A stretch of DNA of 64,000 nt from Cellvibrio fontiphilus_A (GCF_042646205.1 NZ_JBHRTF010000016.1:62001-126000), one strand, 5' to 3'; positions 17,944-27,882 are shown, numbered from the stretch's first letter. Notes: generated from the letters alone by a model not told the origin. Made by a program: numbers and translations.

Positions 17944-18196
17944 AGTAATTATCGGCTCCAGAGTCGATGCTACAGAATGAATTGCCAAGCAAAAAACAGG
18001 GCGCAACTCTAGCCTTTTTGGCGCGTAAAGACTAGGTTAGCAACCTTTTATGACCGCTGTTGCACTTAGGGGTTCGCTCTCCATGCGAACTTTTGTATTG
18101 TCTGGGCGCACTGGTTTCTGGAATCTGGACTGCTCCAGGCGTTACAACGGGCCAAATGGCTTGAAAAATCGGGTTTTCAGATTGGGATACTGCGCT

Positions 18197-18457
18197 TTGA
18201 GTGACACAACTGATTGTTTTATCCTGCCTGTAGATGCAGATCTAGATGCCAGAGGGCTGCTCTGTCCTTTACCTCTGCTAAAAGCCAAGCAGGCTCTGCG
18301 TAATCTGCAGCCCGGGCAGGTGTTGAGAGTCTTGGCGACAGACGCCGGCTCGGTGCGTGATTTTCATGCCTATGCGAAGATTAGTGGTATAGAACTTTGT
18401 GACCATGCAGTGCGTGATGCTGTTTATTGTTATTTATTGAAAGTTCCCAATACCTGA
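18197..18457 (+). CDS. TusA-like sulfur-carrier protein
   Basis: Small SirA/TusA-fold protein with the family motif DLDARGLLCPLPLLKAKQAL, whose Cys would carry a persulfide. Then come VLRVLATDAGSVRDFHAYAKISG and a closing beta strand. I propose the TTG at 18197, giving 86 residues close to the 81 of TusA. The frame is open back to 18050, but that part has no domain character. In P. aeruginosa the gene at this position next to bepA affects molybdenum-enzyme maturation and nitrate respiration, so sulfur transfer to cofactor synthesis is a fair inference. mobA occurs 10 kb away but is not linked. Confidence 0.82.
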   Translation: MSDTTDCFILPVDADLDARGLLCPLPLLKAKQALRNLQPGQVLRVLATDAGSVRDFHAYAKISGIELCDHAVRDAVYCYLLKVPNT

Positions 18458-18573
18458 AGACAGTTTTGCCAGACTTCAAATTATTTGTTTTTATCGGCGC
18501 TGCACAGTTGCAGTAGCAGTCATTTTAGGAGGCCCATATAAATGGAGCCTGCGAATGCCGAAGTGAGCTTGTT

Positions 18574-21477
18574 ATGCCAATATGCTGTTACAACATCAAA
18601 AAAAGTGCCTGGCTTGCGCTGTTGCTGGCCCTTGTTATGGGGGTTACGTGTCCTGCGCTCAACGCCCAGGGTAATGATTCCCCCAAGGCTACAAATACCC
18701 CTCTCACAGTAGTTAAAAGCGAAAATGACCAGCGAGATTATCGTTATCTGATTTTAGATAACCAATTGCGGGTGTTGTTAATTTCCGATCCTGCAGCAGA
18801 GAAAGCTGCAGCATCACTCGATATTCAGGTTGGCGCCAATCAAAATCCAGCTGATCGCCTTGGGCTTGCACATTTTCTTGAGCACATGTTGTTTTTGGGA
18901 ACTGAGAAGTACCCCAGAGCTGGCGAGTATCAGGAATTTATTTCGCAACATGGCGGGCGCTATAACGCATTTACTGCCGCCGAAAATACCAATTACTTTT
19001 TTGAAATAGACAAAGAAAAATTGGCTCCTGCACTGGATAGATTTGCACAGTTTTTTGTGGCGCCATTATTTTCTGCAGAATATGTAGAACGCGAGCGCAA
19101 TGCTGTTCATTCTGAATATGTCGCCAAGCTTAAAGATGATTCACGGCGCGAGTGGGATGTCTATCGTGAGTTATTCAATCCGGCACATCCTGGCGCCAAG
19201 TTTTCGGTAGGCAACCTGGTTACGCTTGCAGATCGAGAAAATCAGTTAGTTAGAGATGACATGATTCAGTTTTATGAACGCTATTATTCATCGCATTTGA
19301 TGAGTTTGGTGGTGCTGGGAACTGAATCATTAAATGCACTGGAGTCTATGGTAAGAGACGGCTTTAGTGCGATTGAAAAACGTGATGTTGATTTCGTTGG
19401 CAATTATCCACCACTGTTTGATGCATCGACATTGCCCGCAAGCCTGGAAATTAAACCTGAAAAGGAACTGCGTCAGCTTAGCTTCAATTTTCCCATTCCC
19501 AGTCCTGATCCTCTATATCGTCAGAAGCCTTACGTTTACATTGCGCACATGCTCGGACATGAAGGGCGGGGCAGCTTGTTATCCCTGTTAAAGCGGCTTG
19601 GGTGGGCAGAGGGTATAAGTGCAGGAACCACTCTGCACAGTCGTAGTGACGCTGTTTTCCAGTTGACTATTCAGCTGACCCCACAGGGAGTAAGGGCACG
19701 AGATCAAATTGTTTCGTTGGTCTTTCACTCTATTGAACAGCTTAAATCGCGTGGCGTCTCGTCCTGGCGTTACGCCGAACTTCAGCAGTTAGCTGGCTTG
19801 GATTTCCATTTTCAAGAAAAACAGACCCCCATGGAAACGGTAAGCGCCTTCGCCCAAAAAATGAGTAAGTATGAGCCGCGCGATATCCTTCGGGGCGACT
19901 TTATGTATGCTGATTTCGACTCAAATGTGATTGAAAAAAGCTTGTCGTTTTTAAATAGCAATAACCTGTTGCTTGTGCTCAGTGCACCTGAAGTTCAGGC
20001 TTATCGCGTTTCCCGCCTCTATGCCGCACCCTTTACACTGCGCATGCAGATCCCTGAAATTCTTGAACTCAAGCCTACGGTGCAGCAGGAATTGTTTTTG
20101 CCGGAAAAAAACCTGTTCATTCCCAAGCGTCTTTCTGTAAAAGCAGGTTCTATGCTTGAGCAACGTGATGCAGAGGTTGATTCGAGACCAAAGATTATTT
20201 ATCTAAATGATCACATGCGTACCTGGTTTGCTCAGGACCGTAAATTTAAACAACCGCGTGCGCAGATAAACTTGCGCATCAAATCTCCGTTAGTTGCAAC
20301 CAGCGCTGAGGGAGCAGCGCTGGCGGAATTGTTTGCTGCACTGGCGATGGATCAATTAAATGAATTTGCCTATCCTGCTAGCTTGGCCGGTATTGATTAC
20401 ACTTTAACGGCAAATGGTCGCGGTTATGACTTAAGTATTTTTGGTTATTCAGGTCGGCAGGGAATGCTGATGAATAAACTCATAAGTGCAATAAACTTGG
20501 GGCGATTCAAAGAGGATCGTTTTGTATTGTTAAAAGAAAATTTACTGCGCAACTGGCGCAATAAAAACAAGGATCTTCCTTATCAGGTTATTGCACAGCA
20601 GGTTCCTGCCATGCACCTTGAGCCGCTCTGGTCAACACAAGAACTTATAGATGGGTTGCAAGATAAAAATTTTGCGCAGTTTAACCAGTTTGTTAGTCGC
20701 CAGTTAATTGATGCAAAAATTGATGCGCTTTTTTACGGTAACTATTTTCGCGCAGAAGCATTAAAACTCGCAGTGTTAGTAGAGCATGAATTATTGGGGC
20801 GGCGAACAGGAAGGGAGTTACCTCCAATGGTGCAGTTGATGTTACCCAATGATTCCACTAAACCTTGGCTTTACACTCAAACTCTGGGCCACAGCGACAG
20901 AATTGTTGAATTGTTTGTCCAGGGGCCTTCTGCTTCAGCTGAAGATGCTGCACATATGATGTTAATCAGGCAATTGCTGCAGCCGGCTTTTTATCATCAA
21001 TTAAGAACGGAAAAGCAACTTGGCTATATTGTCGGCATTTTATCCGCATCTTCGCTAAATCTTGAGAATAGTTTGTTCGTGGTACAGTCTCCTGGGGCCA
21101 GTGAAACAAATATCATTGCCCATATAGATTCTTTTTTAGATGAGCAAGCCGGGGTGCTCGCCGATAACTTCACCTTGAATCAACAGTCATTGATAAAAAA
21201 GTTACAGGAACCTGCGCGCTCCCTCAAAGAACAGTCTGAGCGTTACTGGACGTCTATCATCACAAATGATGAAACCTTTGCTCGTCGTGAAGCATTGGTG
21301 GCTGCTGTTGCCAAAATTACTCCCGAGTCACTGACTCAATTTTATGATCGAGTATTTTTAAATAAAAATCGTCGCCTATGGCTGACATCAGGAGGCGTTG
21401 AAGAGCGGGATAAGTTCGAGGAAGTTCAAAGTTTGGCGGCTTACCGCAAAGCGTTACAACGCATGTTGGTTGAGTAA
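18574..21477 (+). CDS. exported M16 (pitrilysin/insulinase) zinc protease
   Basis: A 967-residue protease III/insulysin-type peptidase with a signal peptide (KKSAWLALLLALVMGVTCPALNAQG), so periplasmic. The inverted zinc motif HxxEH is His100-Phe-Leu-Glu103-His104 in LAHFLEHMLFLGTEKYP, and the third ligand Glu181 (ERNAVHSEYVAK) stands at the expected 76-residue spacing. Three further inactive M16 domains follow, with EKQLGYIVG typical of the last. It probably clears short peptides in the periplasm. A GGAGG-like stretch lies upstream (about 18527), but spacing to the ATG at 18574 is long, so the exact start is less sure. Confidence 0.93.
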   Translation: MPICCYNIKKSAWLALLLALVMGVTCPALNAQGNDSPKATNTPLTVVKSENDQRDYRYLILDNQLRVLLISDPAAEKAAASLDIQVGANQNPADRLGLAHFLEHMLFLGTEKYPRAGEYQEFISQHGGRYNAFTAAENTNYFFEIDKEKLAPALDRFAQFFVAPLFSAEYVERERNAVHSEYVAKLKDDSRREWDVYRELFNPAHPGAKFSVGNLVTLADRENQLVRDDMIQFYERYYSSHLMSLVVLGTESLNALESMVRDGFSAIEKRDVDFVGNYPPLFDASTLPASLEIKPEKELRQLSFNFPIPSPDPLYRQKPYVYIAHMLGHEGRGSLLSLLKRLGWAEGISAGTTLHSRSDAVFQLTIQLTPQGVRARDQIVSLVFHSIEQLKSRGVSSWRYAELQQLAGLDFHFQEKQTPMETVSAFAQKMSKYEPRDILRGDFMYADFDSNVIEKSLSFLNSNNLLLVLSAPEVQAYRVSRLYAAPFTLRMQIPEILELKPTVQQELFLPEKNLFIPKRLSVKAGSMLEQRDAEVDSRPKIIYLNDHMRTWFAQDRKFKQPRAQINLRIKSPLVATSAEGAALAELFAALAMDQLNEFAYPASLAGIDYTLTANGRGYDLSIFGYSGRQGMLMNKLISAINLGRFKEDRFVLLKENLLRNWRNKNKDLPYQVIAQQVPAMHLEPLWSTQELIDGLQDKNFAQFNQFVSRQLIDAKIDALFYGNYFRAEALKLAVLVEHELLGRRTGRELPPMVQLMLPNDSTKPWLYTQTLGHSDRIVELFVQGPSASAEDAAHMMLIRQLLQPAFYHQLRTEKQLGYIVGILSASSLNLENSLFVVQSPGASETNIIAHIDSFLDEQAGVLADNFTLNQQSLIKKLQEPARSLKEQSERYWTSIITNDETFARREALVAAVAKITPESLTQFYDRVFLNKNRRLWLTSGGVEERDKFEEVQSLAAYRKALQRMLVE

Positions 21478-21925
21478 ATGAGTGTGTTTTTTTGAGGCAT
21501 AAAAGTGTTCTTGTGCTGCATTTTTGTGCGTGAATCTGAGTGAATTTCGCGCTAAAAATTATCATTTTTTTTACTGTCAATCGCTTGGTGAAACACAAAC
21601 CTTAGGTAATAATGCCAGCCCTGTCGCGAGGCCCCGATTCTGTTTGGATTCATTCGGAATGACCACCTTGTTACAGCGATCTGTGCACTAAAGTTGTGCC
21701 CCTCCAGAGTGTTACCGTGTTGGCTAGGGCTGGTAAAAAATTCACACTTATGCAAGAATTCGTGGATTTTTTACACAAGTAAAAGGAATGTTCCTCCTGT
21801 AACTCCATGAAATTACAGCACTTTTTACTTTTCGCCTGTTTTTGCATGAAGCCCAGATCCAAATTCCTGTATTAGATACTACTGCTACATGATGTGCGCA
21901 CCTGCGTACAGCTGAGGAGATTTGA
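21478..21925 (+). promoter_or_regulatory. 448-nt leader region of aceEF
   Basis: No gene fits here; the short frames are not protein-like. A candidate sigma70 promoter is TTGGTG at 21585-21590, a 16-nt spacer and TAATAA at 21607-21612, leaving a leader of about 300 nt before aceE. A small inverted repeat AGGAA-TG-TTCCT occurs around 21785. I searched for a PdhR-type operator by eye and saw no convincing copy. GAGGAG just before the ATG at 21926 is the aceE ribosome site. Confidence 0.4.
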
Positions 21926-24577
21926 ATGCAACAAGATATCAATGCCATTGAAACAAAAGAGTGGCTAGACGCCCTTCGGTCAGTTGTTCGTCATGCGGGA
22001 AAAGATCGCGCCGCAGAAATCCTGAAGTCCCTGTCCGAGTCTGCTGTCAATCATGGCATTGAGCAGCCTTCTTCTATCAAGACTCCCTATATCAATACCA
22101 TCCCTGTCGACAAAGAAGTAAAGTCTCCTGGCGATAATGCCATGGAGCGTAAAATTCGTTCGATCATCCGCTGGAATGCTATGGCGATGGTTATGAAAGC
22201 TAATGACAACGATGAGGGCTTGGGTGGCCACATAGCTTCATTTGCTTCATCCGCTACCTTGTACGATGTTGGTTTTAACCACTTTTTCCGCGGTAATGAT
22301 GGCGATACCCCAGGCGATCTAATTTATTTCCAAGGCCACGTTTCACCGGGTATGTATGCCCGCTCGTATGTAGAAGGTCGTCTGAGTGAAAGCCACCTGG
22401 ATAATTTCCGTCGCGAAGTAAATGGCGGCGGTCTGTCCTCCTACCCGCACCCTTGGTTGATGCCCGATTACTGGCAGTTCCCGACTGTATCCATGGGCTT
22501 GGGCCCAATCAAAGCCATTTATCAAGCGCGTTTTAACCGTTACATGGAAGCCCGTGGTTTGATTCCGGCGACTGACCGCAAGGTGTGGGCATTTTTGGGT
22601 GATGGTGAGTGCGATGAGCCGGAAAGCTTGGGCGCAATTTCCCTTGCTACCCGCGAGAAGTTGGACAATCTAATTTTTGTGATCAACTGTAACTTACAGC
22701 GCCTTGATGGGCCTGTGCGTGGCAACAGCAAAATCGTCCAGGAACTGGAAGGTGTGTTCCGCGGCGCTGGCTGGAACGTGATCAAGGTTCTCTGGGGGCG
22801 CGGCTGGGATGAGTTGCTCGCCAAAGACAAAACCGGTTTATTGCAAAAGCGCATGGACGAAGTTGTAGATGGCGAAATGCAAAACTACAAAGCCAATGGT
22901 GGCGCCTATACCCGCGAGCATTTCTTCGGTAAATATCCGGAGTTGCTGGACTTGGTCAAAGACATGACCGACGACCAGATCATGGCGCTTGCACGTGGTG
23001 GTCACGACAGCCACAAGGTTTACAACGCCTACCACCAAGCAGTAAACACCAAAGGTAAGCCGACCGTAATTCTGGCTCAAACCGTGAAGGGTTACGGTAT
23101 GGGTACATCCGGTGAAGCCATCAATAAAACTCACTCGGTAAAAGCGCTGGATATTGAAAGCCTGAAAAAATTCCGCGACCGTTTTGAACTGCCAATTAGC
23201 GACGAAGACCTGCCGAAACTTCCTTACTACCGCCCGGCGGAAGACAGCCCTGAAATGCATTACATGAAGAGCCGTCGCAAGGAACTTAAAGGATTTATTC
23301 CATCGCGTAACGCCAGCTTTGATCCATTGCTCGTTCCCGCGCTGGATGCCTTTGCCGCGCAATTGAAATCCACCGGTGAGCGTGAAATTTCCACCACCAT
23401 GAGTTTTGTGCGCATTTTGTCCTCTCTGGTGAAAGACAAGAATATCGGCAAGCAAATCGTACCCATCGTGCCTGACGAAGCGCGCACCTTTGGTATGGAA
23501 GGTATGTTCAAAACTATCGGTATCTATTCATCCGAAGGTCAAAAATATACTCCCCATGATGCCGGCCAAATGATGTCTTACCACGAATCTGCCACTGGCC
23601 AGATTCTCGAAGAGGGCATTAACGAAGCGGGCTCCATGGCTTCCTGGATTGCAGCGGCAACGGCTTACAGTAACTACAAAAAGCCGATGATCCCCTTCTA
23701 TATTTATTACTCCATGTTTGGTTTCCAACGTATTGGTGATCTTGCTTGGGCTGCGGGTGATTCGCAGGCGCGTGGCTTCCTAATGGGTGCTACCGCTGGT
23801 CGTACCACTTTGAACGGCGAAGGTCTGCAGCATCAGGATGGCCATAGTCATGTATTTGCCAACACCATTCCTAACTGTCGTTCCTATGACCCAACCTATG
23901 CTTATGAGCTGGCGGTTATTATTCAGGACGGCATGAAGCGCATGTACCATGACAATGAAAATGTGTTTTATTACATTTCATTGATGAATGAAAACTACCA
24001 GCATCCCGATATGCCAGAAGGTGCAGAAGAGGGCATCATCAAGGGTATTTATCAATTAGAGAAGGGCGCTGGTAAAGCCAAGAATCGCGTGCAATTGATG
24101 GGTGCCGGTACCATTTTGCGTGAAGTGCGTTTTGCTGCAGAAATCCTGCGCAACGAATTTGATGTAGAAGCTGATGTATGGAGTGTAACCAGCGTGAACG
24201 AACTGACTCGTGATGGTCAGCGCGCAACTCGTTGGAATATGCTCAACCCTACGGCGACTCCACGCAAGCCATATATCACACAGGTATTGGAAGGTGCCGA
24301 GGGCCCATTTATTATCTCTACTGACAACCTGAAAACTTACTCAGAGCAGCTGCGGGCTTATGTTCCCGGTCACTACACTGTGTTGGGTACAGAAGGTTTT
24401 GGTCGCAGTGATACCCGCACCCAACTGCGTCATTTCTTTGAAGTTAACCGCTACTTTGTAGTAATTGCGGCACTCAAATCTCTGGCTGACCAAGGCAAGA
24501 TTAAGGCCGACGTGGTTGCTAAAGCCATCAAGAAGTTTGGTATCGATCCTGAAAAAGCGGATCCGATGAGCGTATAA
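21926..24577 (+). CDS. aceE: pyruvate dehydrogenase E1 component (homodimeric)
   Basis: E1 of the pyruvate dehydrogenase complex: thiamine-diphosphate-dependent decarboxylation of pyruvate and acetylation of the E2 lipoyl group. 883 residues (E. coli 887), the single-chain alpha2 type. The ThDP/Mg motif begins GDGECDEPE and ends at VINCNLQRLDGP. Conserved regions GHVSPGMYARSYVEGRL, HVFANTIPNCRSYDPTYAYELA and GTEGFGRSDTR match the family. Good GAGGAG ribosome site. It is followed by aceF across a 92-nt gap holding a strong hairpin. No lpd (E3) gene is present after aceF, so E3 must be encoded elsewhere. Confidence 0.98.
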   Translation: MQQDINAIETKEWLDALRSVVRHAGKDRAAEILKSLSESAVNHGIEQPSSIKTPYINTIPVDKEVKSPGDNAMERKIRSIIRWNAMAMVMKANDNDEGLGGHIASFASSATLYDVGFNHFFRGNDGDTPGDLIYFQGHVSPGMYARSYVEGRLSESHLDNFRREVNGGGLSSYPHPWLMPDYWQFPTVSMGLGPIKAIYQARFNRYMEARGLIPATDRKVWAFLGDGECDEPESLGAISLATREKLDNLIFVINCNLQRLDGPVRGNSKIVQELEGVFRGAGWNVIKVLWGRGWDELLAKDKTGLLQKRMDEVVDGEMQNYKANGGAYTREHFFGKYPELLDLVKDMTDDQIMALARGGHDSHKVYNAYHQAVNTKGKPTVILAQTVKGYGMGTSGEAINKTHSVKALDIESLKKFRDRFELPISDEDLPKLPYYRPAEDSPEMHYMKSRRKELKGFIPSRNASFDPLLVPALDAFAAQLKSTGEREISTTMSFVRILSSLVKDKNIGKQIVPIVPDEARTFGMEGMFKTIGIYSSEGQKYTPHDAGQMMSYHESATGQILEEGINEAGSMASWIAAATAYSNYKKPMIPFYIYYSMFGFQRIGDLAWAAGDSQARGFLMGATAGRTTLNGEGLQHQDGHSHVFANTIPNCRSYDPTYAYELAVIIQDGMKRMYHDNENVFYYISLMNENYQHPDMPEGAEEGIIKGIYQLEKGAGKAKNRVQLMGAGTILREVRFAAEILRNEFDVEADVWSVTSVNELTRDGQRATRWNMLNPTATPRKPYITQVLEGAEGPFIISTDNLKTYSEQLRAYVPGHYTVLGTEGFGRSDTRTQLRHFFEVNRYFVVIAALKSLADQGKIKADVVAKAIKKFGIDPEKADPMSV

Positions 24578-24580
24578 AAC

Positions 24581-24607
24581 CATCGCCCTCTCACAAAGAG
24601 GGCGATG
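24581..24607 (+). terminator. intercistronic hairpin between aceE and aceF
   Basis: A perfect 11-bp stem (CATCGCCCTCT at 24581-24591, AGAGGGCGATG at 24597-24607) with a 5-nt loop starts 3 nt after the aceE stop. The following TTGTTTG is only moderately T-rich. It could be a partial terminator or a 3'-end protecting/processing hairpin that sets the E1:E2 ratio rather than a full stop. Confidence 0.6.
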
Positions 24608-24669
24608 TTGTTTGTACTCGTCAAAAACATTTATCAAATGTAGAAATAACCGATTAGTGAGGAACTACA

Positions 24670-26262
24670 GTGGCAATTCAAACTATTAAAGTGCCTGATA
24701 TTGGCGGCGCCGAAGGCGTTGAAGTAATTGAAATCTCCGTAAAAGTGGGTGATGTTATCGCCGAAGGTGATTCAATTGTCGTGCTTGAAACCGACAAGGC
24801 TTCAATGGAGATCCCGGCCGATAAAGCAGGCAAGGTTGTCGCTATTAAAGTGAATCTTGGCGATAAAGTTTCCCAAGACAGCTTATTACTCGAAGTAGAA
24901 ACCGAGGGTGCAAGCGAAGCTGCTCCTGCGCCGCAAGCTGCAGCACCACAAGCGGCAGCCCCCGCTCCGGCAGCAGCTCCTGCTGCTAGCACTGCTGAAG
25001 TGCAAATGCTGGTTCCAGATATCGGCGGTGCAGAGGGTGTAGAAGTTATCGAGATTTCGGTAAAAGAGGGTGATGAGGTTGCCGCTGGTGATTCACTCAT
25101 CGTTCTGGAAACCGATAAGGCTTCAATGGAAATTCCAGCGGAAGCTGCCGGCAAGATTCTTAGCTTAGCCGTAAAAGTGGGTGACAAAGTATCGCAAGGT
25201 GCACTGATTGGTGTATTGGCAACAGCCGGTGGTTCAGCACCTGCGCCAGCCAAATCTGAAGCTGCACCTGTTGCTGCCACTGCTCCGGCACCTGCCCCCA
25301 AAACAGAAGCAGCCAAACCTGCTCCAGCACCAGCCGCAGAAGTAGAGCAAACGGGTGACGTTTACGCAGGCCCTGCGGTGCGTAAATTGGCGCGTCAATT
25401 GGGTGTGGATATGGGCAAAGTCTCTGGTACTGGCCCACGTGGACGTTTGTTAAAAGATGACATTCGCGGCTATGTAAAACCTATTGTACAAGCCGCTCAA
25501 TCCGGTGCATCGTTTGGTGGCTCTGGTATACCTGCATTACCGGTGATTGATTATTCCAAGTTTGGCGAAATTGAAATCGTCAAAATGAGCAAAATCAAGA
25601 AATTGACTGCCGAAGCTATGACGCGCAGCTGGTTGAATGTTCCGCGTATCACCCAATTTGACGATGCTGATATTACCGACCTGGAAGCTTTCCGTAACAG
25701 CATGAAAGCCGAGGCGGAAAAGCGCGGCAGCAAATTGACTCCACTGCCCTTTATCGTAAAAGCCGTGGCTGCTGCGTTGGTGGCTGAACCTTCATTCAAT
25801 GTATCCATGCACCAGGACGGTGAGAGCATTGTGCATAAAAAGTTCGTCCACATTGGTATCGCTGTGGATACACCGAATGGCTTGCTGGTTCCTGTGGTAC
25901 GCAATGCAGACAAAAAAGGCTTGTTCGAATTGGCCGACGAGATCAACGTGCTCGCCAAAAAAGCGCGCGATGGCAAACTGACCCCAGCTGAAATGCAGGG
26001 TGGTTGTTTTACCATTTCCAGCTTGGGCGCTATGGGCGGTAATGGCTTTACCCCAATGGTTTCCGCACCAACTGAAGTGGGTATTTTGGGCGTGTCACGT
26101 GCGCAAATGAAACCTGTTTGGAATGGCAAAGAATTCATTCCACGCAATATGTTGCCACTGTCGTTGTCCTACGATCACCGCGCTGTTAACGGTGCGGATG
26201 CCGGTCGTTTTATGACTTATCTGGTATCCGTGATTGGTGATTTGCGTCGCCTGTTGTTGTAA
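24670..26262 (+). CDS. aceF: pyruvate dehydrogenase E2, dihydrolipoamide acetyltransferase
   Basis: Core acetyltransferase of the pyruvate dehydrogenase complex, 530 residues. Two lipoyl domains (about 1-78 and 111-187) each show ETDKASMEIP with the lipoylated Lys at 43 and 150; E. coli has three, Pseudomonas two. Ala/Pro-rich flexible linkers follow each. The peripheral-subunit-binding domain is about residues 235-270 (AGPAVRKLARQLGVDMGKVSGTGPRGRLLKDDI). The catalytic domain ends with SYDHRAVNGADAGRF, catalytic His503. GTG start with GAGGAA upstream. Ends at a clear terminator. Confidence 0.97.
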   Translation: MAIQTIKVPDIGGAEGVEVIEISVKVGDVIAEGDSIVVLETDKASMEIPADKAGKVVAIKVNLGDKVSQDSLLLEVETEGASEAAPAPQAAAPQAAAPAPAAAPAASTAEVQMLVPDIGGAEGVEVIEISVKEGDEVAAGDSLIVLETDKASMEIPAEAAGKILSLAVKVGDKVSQGALIGVLATAGGSAPAPAKSEAAPVAATAPAPAPKTEAAKPAPAPAAEVEQTGDVYAGPAVRKLARQLGVDMGKVSGTGPRGRLLKDDIRGYVKPIVQAAQSGASFGGSGIPALPVIDYSKFGEIEIVKMSKIKKLTAEAMTRSWLNVPRITQFDDADITDLEAFRNSMKAEAEKRGSKLTPLPFIVKAVAAALVAEPSFNVSMHQDGESIVHKKFVHIGIAVDTPNGLLVPVVRNADKKGLFELADEINVLAKKARDGKLTPAEMQGGCFTISSLGAMGGNGFTPMVSAPTEVGILGVSRAQMKPVWNGKEFIPRNMLPLSLSYDHRAVNGADAGRFMTYLVSVIGDLRRLLL

Positions 26263-26288
26263 TCCAGTGCAGTAAATGAGTAACACAG

Positions 26289-26319
26289 AGGGTCAGCAAA
26301 TGCTGACCCTTTTATTTTT
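26289..26319 (+). terminator. Rho-independent terminator of aceF
   Basis: Stem AGGGTCAGCA (26289-26298) and TGCTGACCCT (26301-26310), with only AA between them so the innermost pair probably opens. It is followed by TTTTATTTTT. Confidence 0.88.
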
Positions 26320-26429
26320 ACAATTTGGTCTAGCGAGACAAAAAAGATAAATATCCCTCGCTTGTTTCATCACTCCTCTTTGTTGTTAATTCGGCTATTT
26401 GGTTTTGTTCGGTCACTTCATTTCTTTGT

Positions 26430-27434
26430 ATGAGCGATATAACAATGAACCTAATCGATAGAATTATTTTTGTAGCCTGCCTGATGTCACTAGTTGGTTG
26501 TCAAACTATTACCCAGGTTAATGACCCATCTAATACCTATACCCCTGAAACTACCTATCAAAAACTCGTTGGCGATTATCCATTCATTGGTATTGCCAGC
26601 AGTTCGGTCCCTGAATCGGTAATGGAGATAAAAAATATTACCTACCAGCGTTATGGCAAGCGTGCACTGCAACTGGATTTATATTTACCTAAACGACCAG
26701 CAGCGAGTTCTGTGTCTGGCATTGTGTTGGTTCATGGCGGTGGTTGGCGCTCGGGTTATCGCACCAATTTTACACCTATGGCCATTGGGCTTGCGGAACG
26801 CGGTTATGTTGCTGCCACTATCACTTATCGTTTGTCGGATGAAGTGCAATATCCTGCAGCCATTCATGATGTAAAAGCCGCTATTCGCTGGTTGCGGAAA
26901 AATTCAAAAAAATATGGTGTCAATCCAAATCAGATTGCAGTGGCGGGCGGCTCTGCCGGTGGTCAAATCGCGAGTTTGGCCGGCGTAACAAAAGGATTGG
27001 AAAAGTTTGATCCGCAAATGAAACGCTCAGCGGTTTCCAGTGATGTACAGGCGATTATTAATATTGACGGGCTCTCTGATTTCACTTCGGAAGCTGCACG
27101 TTTTTATGAAGATGATCCGCGTAAAAATCCATCGGCAGCGGGCGCTTGGTTTGGCGGACGTTACGCTGAAAAACAAGATTTGTGGCGTGAGGCATCGCCT
27201 ATTTTTTATGTCGATAAAGATACGCCGCCAATATTATTTTTAATCAGTGCCCAGCCACGATTCAGTCTCGGGCATAAAGAAATGATAGAAAAAATGCGGC
27301 CTATGGGAGTTCCTTATCAGGTTTCGCAGATTCCGGATTCACCTCACTCCTTTTGGTTGTTTGATCCTTGGTTAAAGCCTTCTGTTGTGATTATTCATGA
27401 ATTTTTACTGCAGCAATTTTCCTGGACGAAATAG
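26430..27434 (+). CDS. alpha/beta-hydrolase lipoprotein (esterase)
   Basis: A 334-residue esterase of the hormone-sensitive-lipase/BD-FAE type. It starts with a lipoprotein signal peptide (MNLIDRIIFVACLMSLVGC; lipobox Cys24, followed by Gln, so outer-membrane sorting is expected). The oxyanion motif is HGGGW at 102-106, the nucleophile elbow GGSAGG with Ser175, and the likely catalytic His is in PDSPHSFWLF near the end. The alternative ATG at 26445 begins right at MNLIDR. A surface esterase would fit removal of acyl groups from plant polysaccharides, but the substrate is inferred only from the likely lifestyle. Confidence 0.85.
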   Translation: MSDITMNLIDRIIFVACLMSLVGCQTITQVNDPSNTYTPETTYQKLVGDYPFIGIASSSVPESVMEIKNITYQRYGKRALQLDLYLPKRPAASSVSGIVLVHGGGWRSGYRTNFTPMAIGLAERGYVAATITYRLSDEVQYPAAIHDVKAAIRWLRKNSKKYGVNPNQIAVAGGSAGGQIASLAGVTKGLEKFDPQMKRSAVSSDVQAIINIDGLSDFTSEAARFYEDDPRKNPSAAGAWFGGRYAEKQDLWREASPIFYVDKDTPPILFLISAQPRFSLGHKEMIEKMRPMGVPYQVSQIPDSPHSFWLFDPWLKPSVVIIHEFLLQQFSWTK

Positions 27435-27442
27435 TTTGTTTG

Positions 27443-27832
27443 TCAGTTTTTCCAAAAAAGTAAATGCCGGAACCATGGACAATACTTTTTGCCGGCAACA
27501 ACTAGGCAGAGGCCTACAATCACTCCCGTGGCGTTGGCGATTATGTCAGCGCCGCTAAAGGTGCGCGGTGGATTGAAGTGTTGGGCAATTTCAATCGCAA
27601 TTGAGTAAAGCACTAACAACAGTGCTTGTTGCCAATAGGGCCAGCGAGGGCGAGCGAAACTAATGGATATTGCTGCGACAGCGTAGCCCGCAAAATGCAT
27701 TAATAAATCATTGAAGACGGGAACTGATTTTTCTGGATGAGGCGTTAAGCCCAGATAAGTGTAGATAACCAAAAGAAAACAAAATTGGATTACACACAAA
27801 ACACGCCATGCCATAGTTTGTACCTGCCACAT
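27443..27832 (-). CDS. VanZ-like membrane protein
   Basis: A 129-residue integral membrane protein of the VanZ family with four predicted membrane helices (about residues 9-27, 42-60, 68-84 and 100-116). Family motifs are NDLLMHFAGYAVA and EIAQHFNPPRTFSGADIIANATGVIVG. In vanA clusters VanZ gives slight teicoplanin tolerance, but most chromosomal homologues have no known role. It is convergent with the esterase gene (8 nt apart) and upstream of nothing obvious. Confidence 0.85.
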   Translation of the reverse strand: MWQVQTMAWRVLCVIQFCFLLVIYTYLGLTPHPEKSVPVFNDLLMHFAGYAVAAISISFARPRWPYWQQALLLVLYSIAIEIAQHFNPPRTFSGADIIANATGVIVGLCLVVAGKKYCPWFRHLLFWKN

Positions 27833-27882
27833 TCAACAGCGCCAGAGAATAACAGGTTTTTCAGTTGCAGGAATTGAAGCGG

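Noticed and set aside
21614..21925. PdhR-type operator upstream of aceE
   Set aside because: No AATTGGT..ACCAATT-like palindrome was found by eye.
24678..25316. 212-residue minus-strand frame over the aceF lipoyl domains
   Set aside because: Its Ser/Thr/Ala repeats are the mirror image of the lipoyl and Ala-Pro linker codons.
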